This document shows, piece by piece, positions 1-13,336 of a DNA stretch of 64,000 bases; within the stretch, counting starts at the first letter, position 1; each line of letters begins with the position of its first letter. Both the position numbers and the translations under genes were made by a program. Source of the DNA: Takakia lepidozioides. Lineage: Eukaryota; Streptophyta; Takakiopsida; Takakiales; Takakiaceae. The stretch covers positions 47,570,042 to 47,634,041 of the forward strand of contig CM060734.1 in NCBI GenBank assembly GCA_030704615.1, given 5' to 3'. The notes under the pieces were generated by a model. The model was not told where the DNA came from, made no database searches, and saw only the letters and a list, made by a program, of their open reading frames with translations.

Positions 1-244
1 GTTTTTAGCATTATTCAAGAGGTGAGTTCGTCTATCCTTGTATGTTCCGATTTCAATATCATCAAATTGCAGCAGTTTTTACTTGTCTGGATTAAATAAA
101 GTAATTTCCAAAGGGTATCCAACAAAACAGATGTGCTGTTGTGCAAGGTAAGGATTTGGCTACTGAAGTGATGAAGGATTCGATGGTTAAAGGGCTGAAC
201 AATGCATTGGGAATGTAGTGATTGGGTTCCTGGCGTTGTGGCAG

Positions 245-3200
245 ACTCCAAATCGGGAGTTTCTATTGCGGGTTTCTTACCTTGAGATTTACAATGAGGT
301 GGGTTCTTTTTCAAGCACACTGCCTATGCTTTAGATTCTCCTCCTTAGTTACCCCTCATATAGTTTGTCTTCCTTTCACCCATCACACTGTTGTCTCTCC
401 AGACTCCCCTTTTCTCCCTCAGGAGGTTTGTCTCCCCAAGGTTATGGGAAAGCATCTTTCCGAGTACACAAACACACACAGTCTCCCTCCCCTTTAACTG
501 AAAATATACCTTGTGGCTGTGTGTATTTTATGTCAGGTCATAAACGATCTACTAGATCCTGCCGGTCAAAATCTACGCGTGCGAGAAGACACCCAGGTAT
601 ATAAGTTGAGCTCAACTACTGAGTCAATTAAATTTACTGCCATCAGTGTCTCCAAATTTTCTCGGAGAGATTGCTAGGCTGGGCAGAAGACAGAGAGAAA
701 AAGCAAATGATTCTAACAGTCTCAATACACGGCGTATGATTACAGCAGGGTACATATGTGGAAGGCATAAAGGAGGAAGTGGTGTTGTCTCCTGCGCATG
801 CCCTCTCCCTTATTGCTGCTGGTGAAGGTATCATTATTACTCGAAGATTTCAAAATGTTTTCTTTGGTTTTGTCTTGTCTTGTCTGTGCATCCCAATGAT
901 TTGCCAATGATTTGTCATAGGCTATTGTCGGAAGATCGACATTTGCTTTATATAGATCACCTCTCTGGGCTGGTAATGGATATGACCATGCCAATGGTAC
1001 CAGGCAACCATTGAATGAAACTTCTCTCTTTTTATTTCTTTGCTCTTACCTGTCTTCGTGTCATTGAGAAGTTTCCATGATGGATTGCAGAGCACCGGCA
1101 CGTGGGTTCAAACAACTTCAACTTACTCAGCAGTAGAAGTCATACAATCTTCAGCATGGTGTGATCCATTTTCTTGACAGACTCAAGATATTCTGTACTC
1201 ATCATGGCAGAAATTAAACTATCTATTTCCACATTTTACTTTTAATCTGCAATTGTGAAACGACATAGGCAATGATAGCTGTAGATTAGCTTTGGAGAGT
1301 TGGTGCTACTATCCACCATACCCATCGGAATAGATACTTGGTTGCGAGTCATGTTTGAGGTGGTAGTTTGCCATCGGAATTTCCTCATTTGCTTATCAGA
1401 ACTGCTCTGGACATCGTTTTGAATTGCTACAGCTATGCCAGAGCAGTTTTCCTTCCTTGTAGGCTTTTAAAGGTCCTAGAACCTGTTGGCTACATGAGGA
1501 CACAACCAGGCATATCTGTTGTAAAGAGGGCCACATGGAGATATAAAGCAGGGGGAAGAACAGTACCATCCCTAGAAAAATGTGGTCACAAAGTTCCAGG
1601 ATGTGAAGTTTACGTGCTGAACCCATGAATATGGGTCTGTTGGCTGCATGTGCAGACACTAGAAAGCAGCCCGCGAGGTGAAGGCTACACAGATGAAGAT
1701 ATCAAACTTTCTCAACTTGTAAGCTGGTTTTTTCCTTAGGTGGAACACTGCAACATGGTTATCTTTGGATATGTTCCAAGTTAGATGGTCTCAGATTCAT
1801 GAGTTGGAGGAGTTTATAGTTTGAATTTATCAAATAATTTCTGGTACTAGAGCTTGGGTGTCTCCATTTGCCCATGGAAGGGATCAAGACTGCTCTACAG
1901 TTCTCTGTCTGTTCATCTATATGTTCAGCTTGTTAGGTCTCAGAAGGAATTATACTGGGACAAGTTATACAGTGAAATAAACTCAAACCACCATGGTGGT
2001 AATGACAAGAAATTCTGGTTGGCCCTTCAACGTTTGTACAAACCGAAAAACGGTCAGCAAGTACAAGCGCTGAAGACTACTAAAGGTGCAGTGGTGACTT
2101 CATCGGTTGACATTGTCAAAACCTTTGAAACTCACTACAGTATCCTTGGCAGAACTTCTAGGTCTAACAGTGAGGGGTCTTCTGCTGAATGGAGGGACAC
2201 AGTTGGAAAAACTGTTCCTATGATTCAAAACAGCCCTGATGAACTGGAGTATATTTCAATGGCTTATAATGCTCCCATTAGTTCTTCTGAGATTGTGGAA
2301 GCAATTTAACATTTAAATGGATATAAAGCTGGTGGACCTGATGGTATTGTCAACGAGCTTATCAAGCACAGTGGCGATCCCATGATAGAGGCCCTAGTTC
2401 TCCTCTTTAACCTTATCTGGAAGACTGAAATGATCCCCTTTCGCTGGCGACAGGGGGTCATTGTCAATCTATACAAGAAGTGTGACAGAGAAGAACCGGG
2501 GAACTACCGTGGCATCACGCTCCTCAATGCTGTTGGCAAGACATTCTGCAGAGTTATAAGTACTCGTCTCGAGGTTGATCTGGAGTCTAGAGGTTGTTTC
2601 CACGAAGGCCAAGCTGGCTTTCGGCGAAACAGGGGCTGTGTGGATCATATCTTCACTCTAAGCCAGATTATCCAGGGAAGGAAAAAAGAAGGGAAACCCA
2701 CTTATGTCTTTTTCCTGGATGTCAAAAAGGCTTATGACACAGTGTGGAGAGATGGCCTATGGTTCCGCCTCTGGTCTTGTGGGATCAAGGGAAAGATGTG
2801 GAGAGTTGTCCACAACTTGTATGCTCACACCAAAAGCTGTGTCACTGTTAACGGACAGAAGTCCAGCTTCTTTGACATAGACCAAGGTGTAGCTCAAGGA
2901 TGTACTCTCTCCCCTCTGCTCTTCAATGTTTTCATCAATCAACTCCTCGAGGATGTGGAAAGTGAGGGATTTGGGTTAAGGGTGGGTGATAGCACCATAC
3001 CAGCCCTTATGTTTGCGGATGACTTCGCAGGCATAGGGGAGACTCCAACCAATCTCCAGGAGTTGATTGATTGCGCGAAGAGATACTTTGATCTTTGGGG
3101 GCTAGAGGCTAATGTCAGCAAATGTGCAGTGGTAGCATTCAACGACAGAGGAGAGGGAGGAAGTGATCTTAAGTGGCAGTGGGGTAGCCAAGAGATCCCG

Positions 3201-6200
3201 GTCCTCCCTTCCTACACTTACCTGGGCGTTGAGTTCTCCTCCAATTGTAATTGGGATGCACATATCCGGAAAGTTGTTCAAACTGGCAAGGGCAAAGCTC
3301 TGGGGCTCACTAAATTTTTCCACTGCAGAGGGGTCAACTCTGAGGTTAAGAAAACCATGCTTTGTCGCGTTATCAGACCTGCCTTGGAGTACGGATCTGC
3401 TATATGGGTTGATAACTCCAACCAGGCTAAGTCTCTAGAATCCATTCAAGTGGGGGTGCTTAAGGAGTGTATGTCAGCATGCTCCAAAACAGCCAATGTG
3501 GCTGTTCGGGGTGAGTTTGGCATTCCGTCCTTAAGCTCCCGACGAGATGAATTCAAGGTCAGATGGTGGGGGCAGCTGCAACATATGCCCAACACCAGAT
3601 ATCCTAAATTAATCGACTCTATATCTTGGAAACAGGACCGCCCTGTCAAACAGGCTAAGTCCTGGCAGAAGAGAGTAGAAGAGATCCTCAAGGACCTGGA
3701 CCTGGATCCGCAAGTCTTGACCCTGCTGGATAAATCTGACTTAGAGGCTGTAGTGTCCTCAGCCATGTCTGTTGCCATGAGATTGTCTGATGAAAATGAA
3801 GTTAGGCAGAAAACTTCCCTGAACTTGTTTCCAGTCTGTGACATGGGGGAGGACATCTTGGATGACCTCAAGGGTCTACCCACTCTCGGCACTAGACTGA
3901 AATTTAAACTCAGGGCAGGAAGCCTACCTTTGAACAGCAAACAGAAGCAGAGAGGAAAGGGAGAGTGCAATTGCCCGTTGTGTGGGCAATCTGAAGACAG
4001 TATTCATTTTCTGATACACTGTCCGGGGTTCTCTCACCAAAGAGACGCCTCTTCAAATCTATTAAGGGAATTGTGCCTGTACCCCTGTTTACCAACTTTG
4101 AAAGTCTCGAGGCTGAGCCAAAAGCCCAGGCCCTCCTGAGGCCTAGTTTTTGGGCAAATCACACACAGCAGATTGATGCTTGTGTGAAGGGATTTCTAGA
4201 GGATATCTGGAAAACCCGGATTAATTCTTTATATGGAGGTAAGTCTTACTACCAACGTCAGCCCCTGACAGAGGTAGGTTCTGTCCCTTTTGTTCCCGCT
4301 CAAACTGGGCGTGGGGTCAATGGCCACAAGGCTACGGCAAACAACGTCTTATGAGTACAATCTGTTCATCTATATGGTTTCCGATACCCTATATTGGAAG
4401 CAAGACCGTGCTGTTGAACAGGCTAAGTCCTGGCGGAAAAGAAGTAGAGGAGAATTTCAAGTACCTGAATATTAGGAAGGAAGAAATGACCCTGCTAGAT
4501 GAAGCTGAGTTGGAGGGTGAAGTGTCCAGGCCATGTCAGAAGCAAGAAGAATGTCCCGAACTAAGAAGTTGAGCATAAAAATTGCCTGAACGTGTTTCCA
4601 GTCCGTGATATGGGTGAGGACCTTAAGGATGACCTGAAGGGCGTACCTACCCTTGGCACTAGACTGAAATTTAAACTCGGGGCGAGGAATCTAACTTTGA
4701 ACAATAAACAGATGCAGAGAAAAAAGGGAGAGTGTGCATGCCGGACATGCTGGCAGCCTCCATGTCACAAAGTCCGAGAGCGACCTCTGCAGGACCATAA
4801 AGAAAACATAGTCTCTGCACCTGTGTTCACCAGCTTTCAAAATCTTGTGGCTGAGCTTAAAGTTCTGGCCCTGTTGGCGTCTAATGTTGGACAGATCCCA
4901 CACAGCAGATTGATGCTTGTTTGATTGGCTTTCTAGAGGAAATCTGGTAAGCCCGAACAGATTGTTTATATTACGTTAAGTCCCTCACAAAGGTAGTGTC
5001 TGTGCCATTTTGTTCGGGCCAAATCTGGTGTGGGATCTATGGTCACAAGGCTACAGCAACCAATGTCTTATGAGTCCATTTTCTATATATATATATACAT
5101 GGTTTCAGAAGTAATCCTGATAGTTGGATGCACTTGAGCTAGTTTAAAAATACACTTGCATTTATGACTATAATGGCATGTAGATTATGGCTTTATACTG
5201 ACTTTTGGCAAGTGTTGTGTATGCAGAATTTGATTGACCTTGCAGGATCAGAGAGCTCAAAGACAGAAACAACAGGTCTGCGCCGGAAAGAAGGCTCATA
5301 CATAAACAAGAGTTTACTGACGCTGGGCACTGTGAGCGCTAACCTTTCTTTCCTGTAACTCCATCAGCCCACTAAGTAGCTAATCTCTAGGAAACCCAAA
5401 TCTTATCACATTACTTGAAACGTTTAGTGGGTAGAAATTGCTCATGATGAGTAGCTTTATGAAGTTCTGGGTGTTTGGTGCAGGTCATATCAAAGCTAAG
5501 TGATGGCAAGGCATCACACATACCCTATCGCGACTCTAAGCTTACTCGCCTCTTGCAGTCTTCTTTGAGTGGCCATGGTCGCATCTCAGTATGTCTTCTC
5601 TTCAGCAAATCTCTCAGTTTCATAGCTGTATCTCTCTCCTGAGGGTCCAACATGTGTTAGCTTTCCACATGAGCCCTGGTGTTGACATCTTCTCGCTGTT
5701 CGTTTGTTCTATCTGTCCCATGGGCTCTTGTGGCCCTCTGTGGACTTTATAAAGTTCTTTTTTTGCTTTTTTTTTCTCTCTTGGTCTCTCAAGTAATCCC
5801 AAGTAGTGACCAGCTGGAACATGAAGGCAATGTGCAGGGTGCAGGATGCCCCTTCAGCTACCCTTCCAGCAAACCTCCTTGAACAGTTTTGCTATAATGT
5901 CTGCTTTCACAGGACAAGCCAAAGAGAACTTTCAGGTCCACTTCATAATTGTCATGCTTAAGTGAAGATGCTGACTGTCTTGATTAGCTTTACCTGCTGA
6001 GTGCTAGCTGACATCATGGCCAAGTCTTCCGGTTACTTTAAGAAAAGTGGCAAAAACTCAGGATGAAGGTTTCTATAATGGGATGCCTATTAATGTGAGC
6101 ATAGTAGTATATTTTATCTACACCCACTCATGAAGTTGGTGGGGAGTGGTGGCAGCTTGTCACAGTGACAAATAATTAAGTTAATGGTCTGAGACATTGT

Positions 6201-9200
6201 GATTGACAGCACAATGGGAGGGCTGCACTCTCTATATTGCGCTGATTTAAGTCTTAACTTGGACTGGTGCAACATCTGTTTGGGTCACCATTTAATATCT
6301 GTATGGAGTTGTTACTCTGTACTCACCTAGATGTTTTCATGATGGTGATTGTAGTGAACAAAGCATGATGCAGTGGAATTGGCACCCGTTTGTATACCTG
6401 TTTTTGCTCAGTTTTAGAAGAGTTTGAGATGACGCCGTGTTGGCCATTTTGGTCAATTCCGGGGTGGAGAATTGTTTTTATTGATGCATTGTCAAAGAAG
6501 TTTTTTTTGCAAAAAACAGAATCAACTTCATTTCTTAAGGAGGTAGCTTTGTCACTGACCCATTTTGCTGTCTTCCTGTTGCACCCTTCCCCTCATTTTC
6601 TGCTCTTGTCCAAACCATGGGTTCTATTTCCACACGACTAGAGACAGCAAAGCCTAATAAGTATGCCTTTGCTAACTGGGTGGGATGTATTTTTTGTAAT
6701 CATATCACCAATGCTCTCAAATCTAGTGCCAAGCGAACTGCCCACATTACAGATTCTACTTGATTCACGAGTTGGGGCATTACAGGGACCACAGGAAAGG
6801 GGAACTGTTCAGAAGAAACCACACAGTATTGTAGTCAGGGTTGCTAAAAGACACTTTGGTCTTTACAGAGTATGCCGCTGTTACTTATCGCAGTGTCTTG
6901 ACGGCGATTTGAAACAGTTAATCTGCGCAATCACGCCTGCCTCCAGTAACAACGAGGAGACGCATAACACCCTCAAGTTTGCACACCGAGCCAAACGAAT
7001 TGAAATCCATGCCGCGTCCAACCGGGTATGCCACTTCATGAGCTCTTAGTGTCATCATTGAAATGTGTGTCCATCTCTGTTGGAGGTAAGTTTGGTCATG
7101 CTGGATGTGCTATGTCGAGTGACAGTCTGTTACTGACTTTGTTTGGGTTTCTCTTTGTGTGGCATGCTAATGTTTGTGTGACTTATGCCTGCCTGTGCTG
7201 TCTGTCTTTGTCCCAAATCAGGGTCCCTTTGTCCATATAGGGAAATCTAGAAGAATGTGGCAGGAAGAGGGAAGAAGATCTATGCCCAAGACCTGTCTCA
7301 TCTCGCAAACGATAGAAAAAGGAAAGAGTCAGTTGATGTCTGTCCTTGGGAAGCATGAAGCATGTTAAATTCTGTCACAATCTGTATTTTGTTCAAGCTA
7401 AGAGAAAGCAGTGGTGGATGCAGATAATGGATGAGAAATCATTAATAAAGAAATACCAGAAAGAAATTAGCAGCTTGAAGTTGGAGCTAGAGCAGCTCAA
7501 GCGTGGAATCCTTGAGCAGCCGTACATTATGAATACAAGCCAGGAAGACCTTGTCCATCTGCGCCAACAGGTGTGTCTTTTCTCTGAATCTGAAATCCTA
7601 AGTTGATCTGTTTATGTTTGGGGTTGGACATAATCCCTCATGAGCAGTGGTTGATGCAGCATATCTGTGTGAGGCTTTCCCTACTGGAGAGAATAGGTGT
7701 TTTTGGGTTGCTTGCTGAAGGCCCCACATCCTCTCTCGTTCCTACATTCTTTTGTTGCATGAGCTCTTGGAGCTTTCTGTGGATGTTGTAAAGTCTCTTT
7801 CTTTCTTTCTTTCTTTCTCAACTTTGAAAGTCTCAAGGCTGAGCCAAAAGCCCAGGCCCTTCTGGGGCCTAGTTATTGGGCAAACCACACACAGCAGATT
7901 GATGCTTGTGTGAAGGAATTTCTAGAGGATATCTGGAAAACCCGGATCAATGCTTTCTACCAAGGCAAGTACCAACGTCAGCCCCTGACAGAGGTAGGTT
8001 CTGTCCCTTTGTGTTCCGCTCAAACTGGGCGCGGGGTCAATGGCCACAAGGCTATGTACATTCTCTTTCTCGTCTTTGGCCTCTCCTGGACTCAAGTCCA
8101 ACTCCCGTGGCGTTCTTGACACTCAAATCCCAGTAATCGGATTTCCATCAGCTGTGTGTGAGTGGTATGGCAGTTTGAGGTTGTCTTATACACCCTAATC
8201 AACTGAATTTCCACATTGGACTCCAGAGGTTGGGTCTTGAGGCACTGCGCCCTTGAGGGTGGGTCATTAGCAAAGTTTGCAGGGAATGCCTTTGTTTCAA
8301 CCTCAGAAGACTTGGTTTATACAGGCTGGCTGTGAGAATTATGTATGTTTCGTTTGTGAGCACATATATTTCAGCAGATTGTTTCTAGAGTAATGGTTCT
8401 AAGTTTAGGACGAATATGATGGAATAGTTGTTTATATTTATGTTTTTGGGGTTGTGGGGTAACAGTTGGAGGCTGGGCAAGTCAAGATGCAGTCCCGATT
8501 AGAAGAAGAGGAACAAGCCAAGGCTGCACTCATGGGGCGAATTCAGCGGCTAACAAAGCTTATTCTGGTCTCTACCAAAACTACCATTCCTCCTGCCCCT
8601 GTCACTGAAAAGCCCACTCACCGACGACGACACTCCTTTGGTGAAGAAGAGGTAATTCCAAAGTCCCCCATTTTGATAGCTACATTACCATACGTTGGAC
8701 ACAGCAAGAAGTGGTACTTGTCAGACATTGGCTTCCTTCTTGGACACCATCTTGCATCTACTTGATAGCTTTCTCCTCTACTCTGGAATATCATTTATGG
8801 TTGAGGTGCTTCTTTTGGCAGTTGGATTTTCAATCTGATTGAGGATTGTGATGTGCCATTATGTGTTATGTTTGTGTGTAGTTTAGTGGTGAAGTTGGGC
8901 TCATCGTGGATATGCTTGGGAAATAAAACCATGGATTAATACTACTGGGAATCAATCTGTACTGCAGTTAGCATTTTTACCGGACAAGAGGCGGGACGCC
9001 TTATTTGAGGATGATGATGCGGTACCTGATTTAGATGTTACAGGGGAAGTCAGGGGGGACAGTATGGAGGATAACAACAGGGATGAAAAGAAATCCAACA
9101 AAAAACGTGGCATGCTTGCTTGGTTCAAGCTCCGGGTTTGTTGCTATCATCATGTTGTTCCTGATTTTTTCATGTGCCATTGGTTTCTTGTATAAGGATT

Positions 9201-12200
9201 CCCATTTTGCGACCTTCTTTCAAGAGATTTTCATTTGGTAACTTTCACTGTGCTTCTTCTTATGAAAAAAAAAAAACTAAAAATATAAGGTCCAAAGTCA
9301 TGTGATGCATTTGATGCTCATTTTACCTTTCATCATGCATGAGCTTTATCATGAATACAGTCATTCCTTATTGCAGCTGTTGATTAAACCTTTTTTTATG
9401 GAAGGCTACACTAATTTCTTTCCTGTTCCCTCCTGTTGTTCTACAGGGACAAGGGATCTTTCACCTTATAGCGTCAATAGATTCATCTGTGATATCAAAC
9501 TATGCTGATATGCCACGTTTGCTGCAGAAAAATGATAGCCTGCATTCAAGCCCCTCTGGGAGCTTTGATTTGGAGCACTTGTCAAATGGTTCCACAGGAG
9601 CTTTTGGCCCTTTGGAATCAGAGTTTAAAGGTCCTCGCCGCAGCTCTTTCAGTCGTAGAGTTGAGGACCTATCAGCCATCGATTCGTTCCCTGAGCCCAC
9701 ACAAGCTGGCGAGCTCTTCAGTGCAACTGTCCGGGGTCGAAGACCACCTCCGGTGAGTCAAGAATTCTTCTGCATCTGTGTGCCTCTTTAAGATTAAATG
9801 GTAAGAACAAGTGGCAAAAGTTTTTGCCTTTGTGAGACAGGTGTTTGGCTGCAATCTGTTTTCAGGGAAGAGGAGTCAAGAGGAATCAGCTTCCATCTCC
9901 AATCAAATCAAAATGTGAAGCTGAATGTTTTGCTCAGTCTATAGACCTCCAGCTCAGTGTTTGCAGAATTTTTTTTTTCTATATGTGACTTTGTGGCGGA
10001 TTTTGATTGCAGATGGGGACAACGATGGCAGACCAAATGGATTTGCTGAGGGAGCAAAGCAAGATGCTGGCAGGAGAGGTCGCCTTTTGTACTAGCTCTC
10101 TCAAGCGGTTGACTGAACAAGCTGCCAACAACCCAGATGATGTGCAAATCCAAGTAAGCTCCCTTCTTGCTTCAGTTTCAAGGTATAGAATTGTGGCACT
10201 GAGATGCAATGATAGAAGGTAGCTTAAGAGACATGGTAGGTTGGGGAGGAATAGAACAGAGGGAGAGTGATACCAGCCCCAGACAGACTCGCAGTGCTGG
10301 CCCAGTCAGTAGCCAGCCAGGGAAGGACACAACATTTTCACAGTGTGGAAAATTCTCGAGAAATTGTTGGAAAGTATGTGTTGATGGGTGAAAATTTGTG
10401 GGCTCATGTGAAGCTCCAAGTAGAGAAGACCAAGGAGGAAATCAGTGAAAAGCGGCGCCAAATGTGGCTGCTTGAACAGCGGATGAAGTCATCAGATACA
10501 CCACAACAGCTTCACGGAAATCCCTTCGAGATGTCACAGGTAGCTTTTATTTTCAGTTTAGTTTGGAAACTCATGACAACCTAAAAACAAAACCACACAG
10601 CTCCAAAAAGTTGATCCACAGTTGATCAATGGCACTAACAAGTCCTTACCATCTTGAGTTAGTTCTGTTTGTGGTAACTAAAAGGTATGAGTTTTACCTG
10701 CTGTCTTGTGTGGTGTGTACGCAGAAAATTTCAAAACTACTGACTCAGCTCAATGAAAACACCTTTGACCTTGAGGTTAGTTATGAAACCACTACTGGAT
10801 GTCCTTACATTGCTAATAGCCTTTACAAGGCACAAATTTCTCGTGGGGTGTAGATTTACAATGTTGGCAGGGAATCTTTGGTTTTTGTGAGTGTAGTTTA
10901 TTAATCTGTTTCTTTTCACCTCCTACCCTCTGTGAACTTTATAATGTATCTGTTTTTCTCTAATAGGCCCTCTGATCTTCCGTGGATGTCATAACTTTCT
11001 CCTCTCTGTGGTGCTTGGATGGTTGTCAATGAAGGTATCTTTGAGACCTGCAACCCAGAAACCAGTAACCCATCTTTGTTCTGCCAAGCTCATGGAATAC
11101 CCATAACCTCTCTATCATGGAATGTGTGTGTCCTGTCATGAGAAGAAGAGTGAAACCTATCTAGGAAATTCTCTTACAACTAATGTACCCCATGGGATGA
11201 AGAAGCTCCCATTGCTTTCAAAGATTCTTGTTCATCAAGTTCTTACTGATTGCAACTGCGCCAGCTTTCTGCATGGCTTGGAAAATCTCTCCATCTCCGT
11301 GTGATCTGACAGTCTTGTACTGAATTCTGTGGTTGGTGGTGCAGATTAAGACGGCAGATAATCGTATTTTGCGAGAGCAGCTGCAAGCCAAGGTTTGTGG
11401 TCAGTTTTATTTTATTGTTTCCAAATGATCTTTCACATGGAGCTGGACATGGACAACATATTTCTGTGGTCTGAATTGATCTTGACTTTGTCTGACAGAC
11501 TGAGGAGAACAAGGAGTTGCAAGAATCGATGGAATCACTTCAGCAGGAGCTGCAATTGGCTTTGATGGAGACAAACGCCATTCGCCACAGGCCAAGTGAC
11601 AGCCTGGTAGACAATTCGGAGGAAATAGGAGGCTGGTTGAACACTGGGGGTTTATCTGGTGAGCTCCGACATGTGGAACAGAATGGTTCTGAGAGTGACA
11701 GTCATGACCGCAATTCAGGGGCAGCCGATGGTGACACACACTTGCAATCACGGATCTTTCTGCAGGTTCATCTTCATGCCCCTGGATTTCTTACAAGTAA
11801 TTATGGGTGATACTCACTCAGCCAGCCTTTGTTTGTAGATTTCCTTTTGAATGTCCATGCTTTTAACTGCTAGCTTGTATGTAAACCCAGTGTATGGTTT
11901 ATTTTGTGTGTCATGGATAGGAGTGGTATGTCTATGTTGCATGTTCTCTGTGCTACAATGTAGGTTCCAGTTTGAGCTCTTGTCACTCGTAGCTCAATAA
12001 ACAAGCATTTATATGCCTGATTAAGCTCACATGTTTTCGTTGTTGGCTACAGGCAGCTGAGATAGAGAAGCTGAATCAGGAGAAAATGCAACTCATTGAG
12101 GACAAGGGGGGTCTAAAGATACAGACTGAGAAACTGGCGGAGGAGGCAGCCTATGCTAAAGAGCTTGCTTCGCAGGCTGCTGTGGAACTCAAGAATCTGG

Positions 12201-13336
12201 CTGAAGAAGTGACTAAGCTCTCATTTCAAAATACAAAACTTCGGACCGAATTGATCCAGGCTCAAGAACTCACTTTCCAGAATGCCAAGCTTCAAAATCA
12301 GTTGTCCAAGTTGCAGATTGATTTGACTGAAGTGCAGAAAAATGCCCCAGTTAATTTACCTTTGGTGAATGCCGGCAGTAGTATCAGCCCAGGGGGTAAC
12401 TATTTGAGCAATGGTGGTGGAAATGTCAGCAGCAAGCATAATAAACTCATTGGCCCTGCTAATCCTTTTGATGAAATTGATATGTGGCAGCTTGATTCTG
12501 AGCAAGTAATAGATGAACTGAAGAAAGAGCTTGGATCAGCCAAGATGAAGGAGGCTGCCTTGGAGGCCAGTATGGCAGAGAGAGAAGAGAGAGAGGTACT
12601 GCTACAGAAGAAGTTGGATGAAGCTAAACAGCATGAAACGGATTTGGAGAACGATTTAGCTGGCATGTGGGTGGTAGTGGCAAAAATGAAGGAGAAGGAG
12701 GCTGCCATGGACCAGCAGATCCACACAGAGTCCCAAGATTCCTACCAGGAGGTTCGAATCAATGGTACGGGGGACGGTATACACCATCCAGCTGCATCAG
12801 TGAGCACACTTCAAGGCTCCAGCAAGCTTGTAAACCTTGAGGATGGCTTAGAACCCGTATCAGACCAAATGGCAAGGACAGAACTGCAAGAGTCTTATGA
12901 GGACAACTTTCAAAACAATGGAAGGGGATTAGCTTCTGGGCCCCCAGACCCCGTTGATAGAGACCAGTACACAGATACTGAAGACAGCACTTTTCTGCCA
13001 AATAAGAAATCGACGAGTTTTGGGTCTTTTGAGGTTGCAGCAGTTGAAATTGGACTTGACAATAGCAAATTTTCAGATAGACTGGAAAGCAATGGGACTG
13101 CAGTGACGGAGAGAGCTGGCGGAAAGATGGGGCGTTCCCTTGAACAGTTTAAATTATTTATGGAAGAGGAAAGGCGACGGGGGGCAGGCCTGGGTGAACT
13201 TTTATCAGATTTAAAGGCAAGCTCAATCTCAACATCTGTCCCCCTTTCAAATGCACCCTCTCTCCACACAGGTGACTGGCTGTCTGGGTCTTTGCAGGTC
13301 GGTCGCAAGTTGGATGGACATCTGGAAGTCTTGTGA
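245..13336 (+). CDS. Kinesin-7 family motor protein, 5'-partial, 18 exons in window
   Basis: Microtubule motor of the plant kinesin-7 (KIN7, MKRP/CENP-E-like) group. Exons read as 245-298, 537-596, 749-827, 1091-1158, 1656-1718, 5227-5331, 5484-5588, 6918-7025, 7424-7570, 8466-8651, 8968-9135, 9447-9752, 10013-10153, 10414-10539, 10725-10775, 11345-11392, 11499-11765 and 12053-13336. All borders are GT-AG and all phases join. Motor motifs in order: [11 protein letters not shown], switch [15 protein letters not shown], switch [22 protein letters not shown], then [18 protein letters not shown] and [20 protein letters not shown]. The P-loop exon (GQTSSGKT) must lie upstream of the window. Then come a neck/coiled coil ([20 protein letters not shown]), [20 protein letters not shown], basic/acidic linkers and long C-terminal coiled coils ending near [20 protein letters not shown]. 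Stop TGA at 13334-13336. The intron 1719-5226 carries a LINE. No frame break is seen in the exons, so the gene is probably functional. KIN7D/MKRP-like assignment is likely; organelle targeting cannot be judged without the N terminus. Confidence 0.93.
1854..4139 (+). pseudogene. LINE-A reverse transcriptase with C-terminal zinc finger, broken by one stop and one frameshift
   Basis: One reading frame runs from 1854 to 4139, interrupted only by TAA at 2307-2309; 1854 and 2382 are in the same phase. RT blocks follow: [67 protein letters not shown] and the catalytic FADD box (LMFADDFAG, about 3009-3035). The C terminus has a CPLCGQ...HFLIHCPGF zinc-finger-like motif (about 3973-4030). After that the frame is lost near 4045-4075 and the family's C terminus continues in another frame (4073-4350, [15 protein letters not shown]). 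Both Asp of FADD are intact. A CAA-to-TAA change is the simplest origin of the stop; the two lesions suggest a fairly young but dead copy. Confidence 0.85.
1860..4383 (+). mobile_element. Non-LTR retrotransposon (LINE-A), 5'-truncated, in kinesin intron
   Basis: A LINE in the sense direction inside the kinesin intron 1719-5226. It starts in the reverse-transcriptase N-terminal region, so the endonuclease and ORF1 are absent (5' truncation). The 3' end is a conserved stretch (GGCCACAAGGCTACGGCAAA at about 4321) followed by a short TGTTCATCTATATG-type tail rather than poly(A). The same 3' end recurs at about 5045, 8040, 13855 and, inverted, 57500, so this family has seeded several introns in this window. 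It differs from the L1-type LINE at 35.6-47.6 kb in RT sequence and tail. The 5' boundary is approximate. Confidence 0.85.
4384..5075 (+). mobile_element. Second, diverged LINE-A 3' fragment in tandem
   Basis: The sequence from about 4395 repeats the LINE-A region that starts near 3625 (shared QDR..V.QAKSW, then [24 protein letters not shown] and the 3' end GGTCACAAGGCTACAGCAA at about 5040). It is in the same orientation, is broken in all frames and ends in an AT-rich microsatellite (tatatatatatac) at about 5083-5098. It abuts the 3' tail of the first copy, so two truncated LINE-A copies lie head to tail in one kinesin intron. Confidence 0.75.
7797..8062 (+). mobile_element. LINE-A 3' fragment preceded by a (CTTT)n tract
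   Basis: Positions about 7821-8060 match the LINE-A 3' end ([14 protein letters not shown].. to [10 protein letters not shown] and GGCCACAAGGCTATG). A CTTT microsatellite (about 7797-7818) lies directly at the 5' edge. It sits in the kinesin intron between the exons ending at 7570 and starting at 8466. Confidence 0.8.

Noticed and set aside
1-244. A further upstream kinesin exon (P-loop)
   Set aside because: No GQTSSGKT-like or DVFSIIQ-like coding is present in any plus frame; treated as intron.
3446-3970. Minus-strand frame of 174 codons
   Set aside because: Antisense of the LINE-A ORF.
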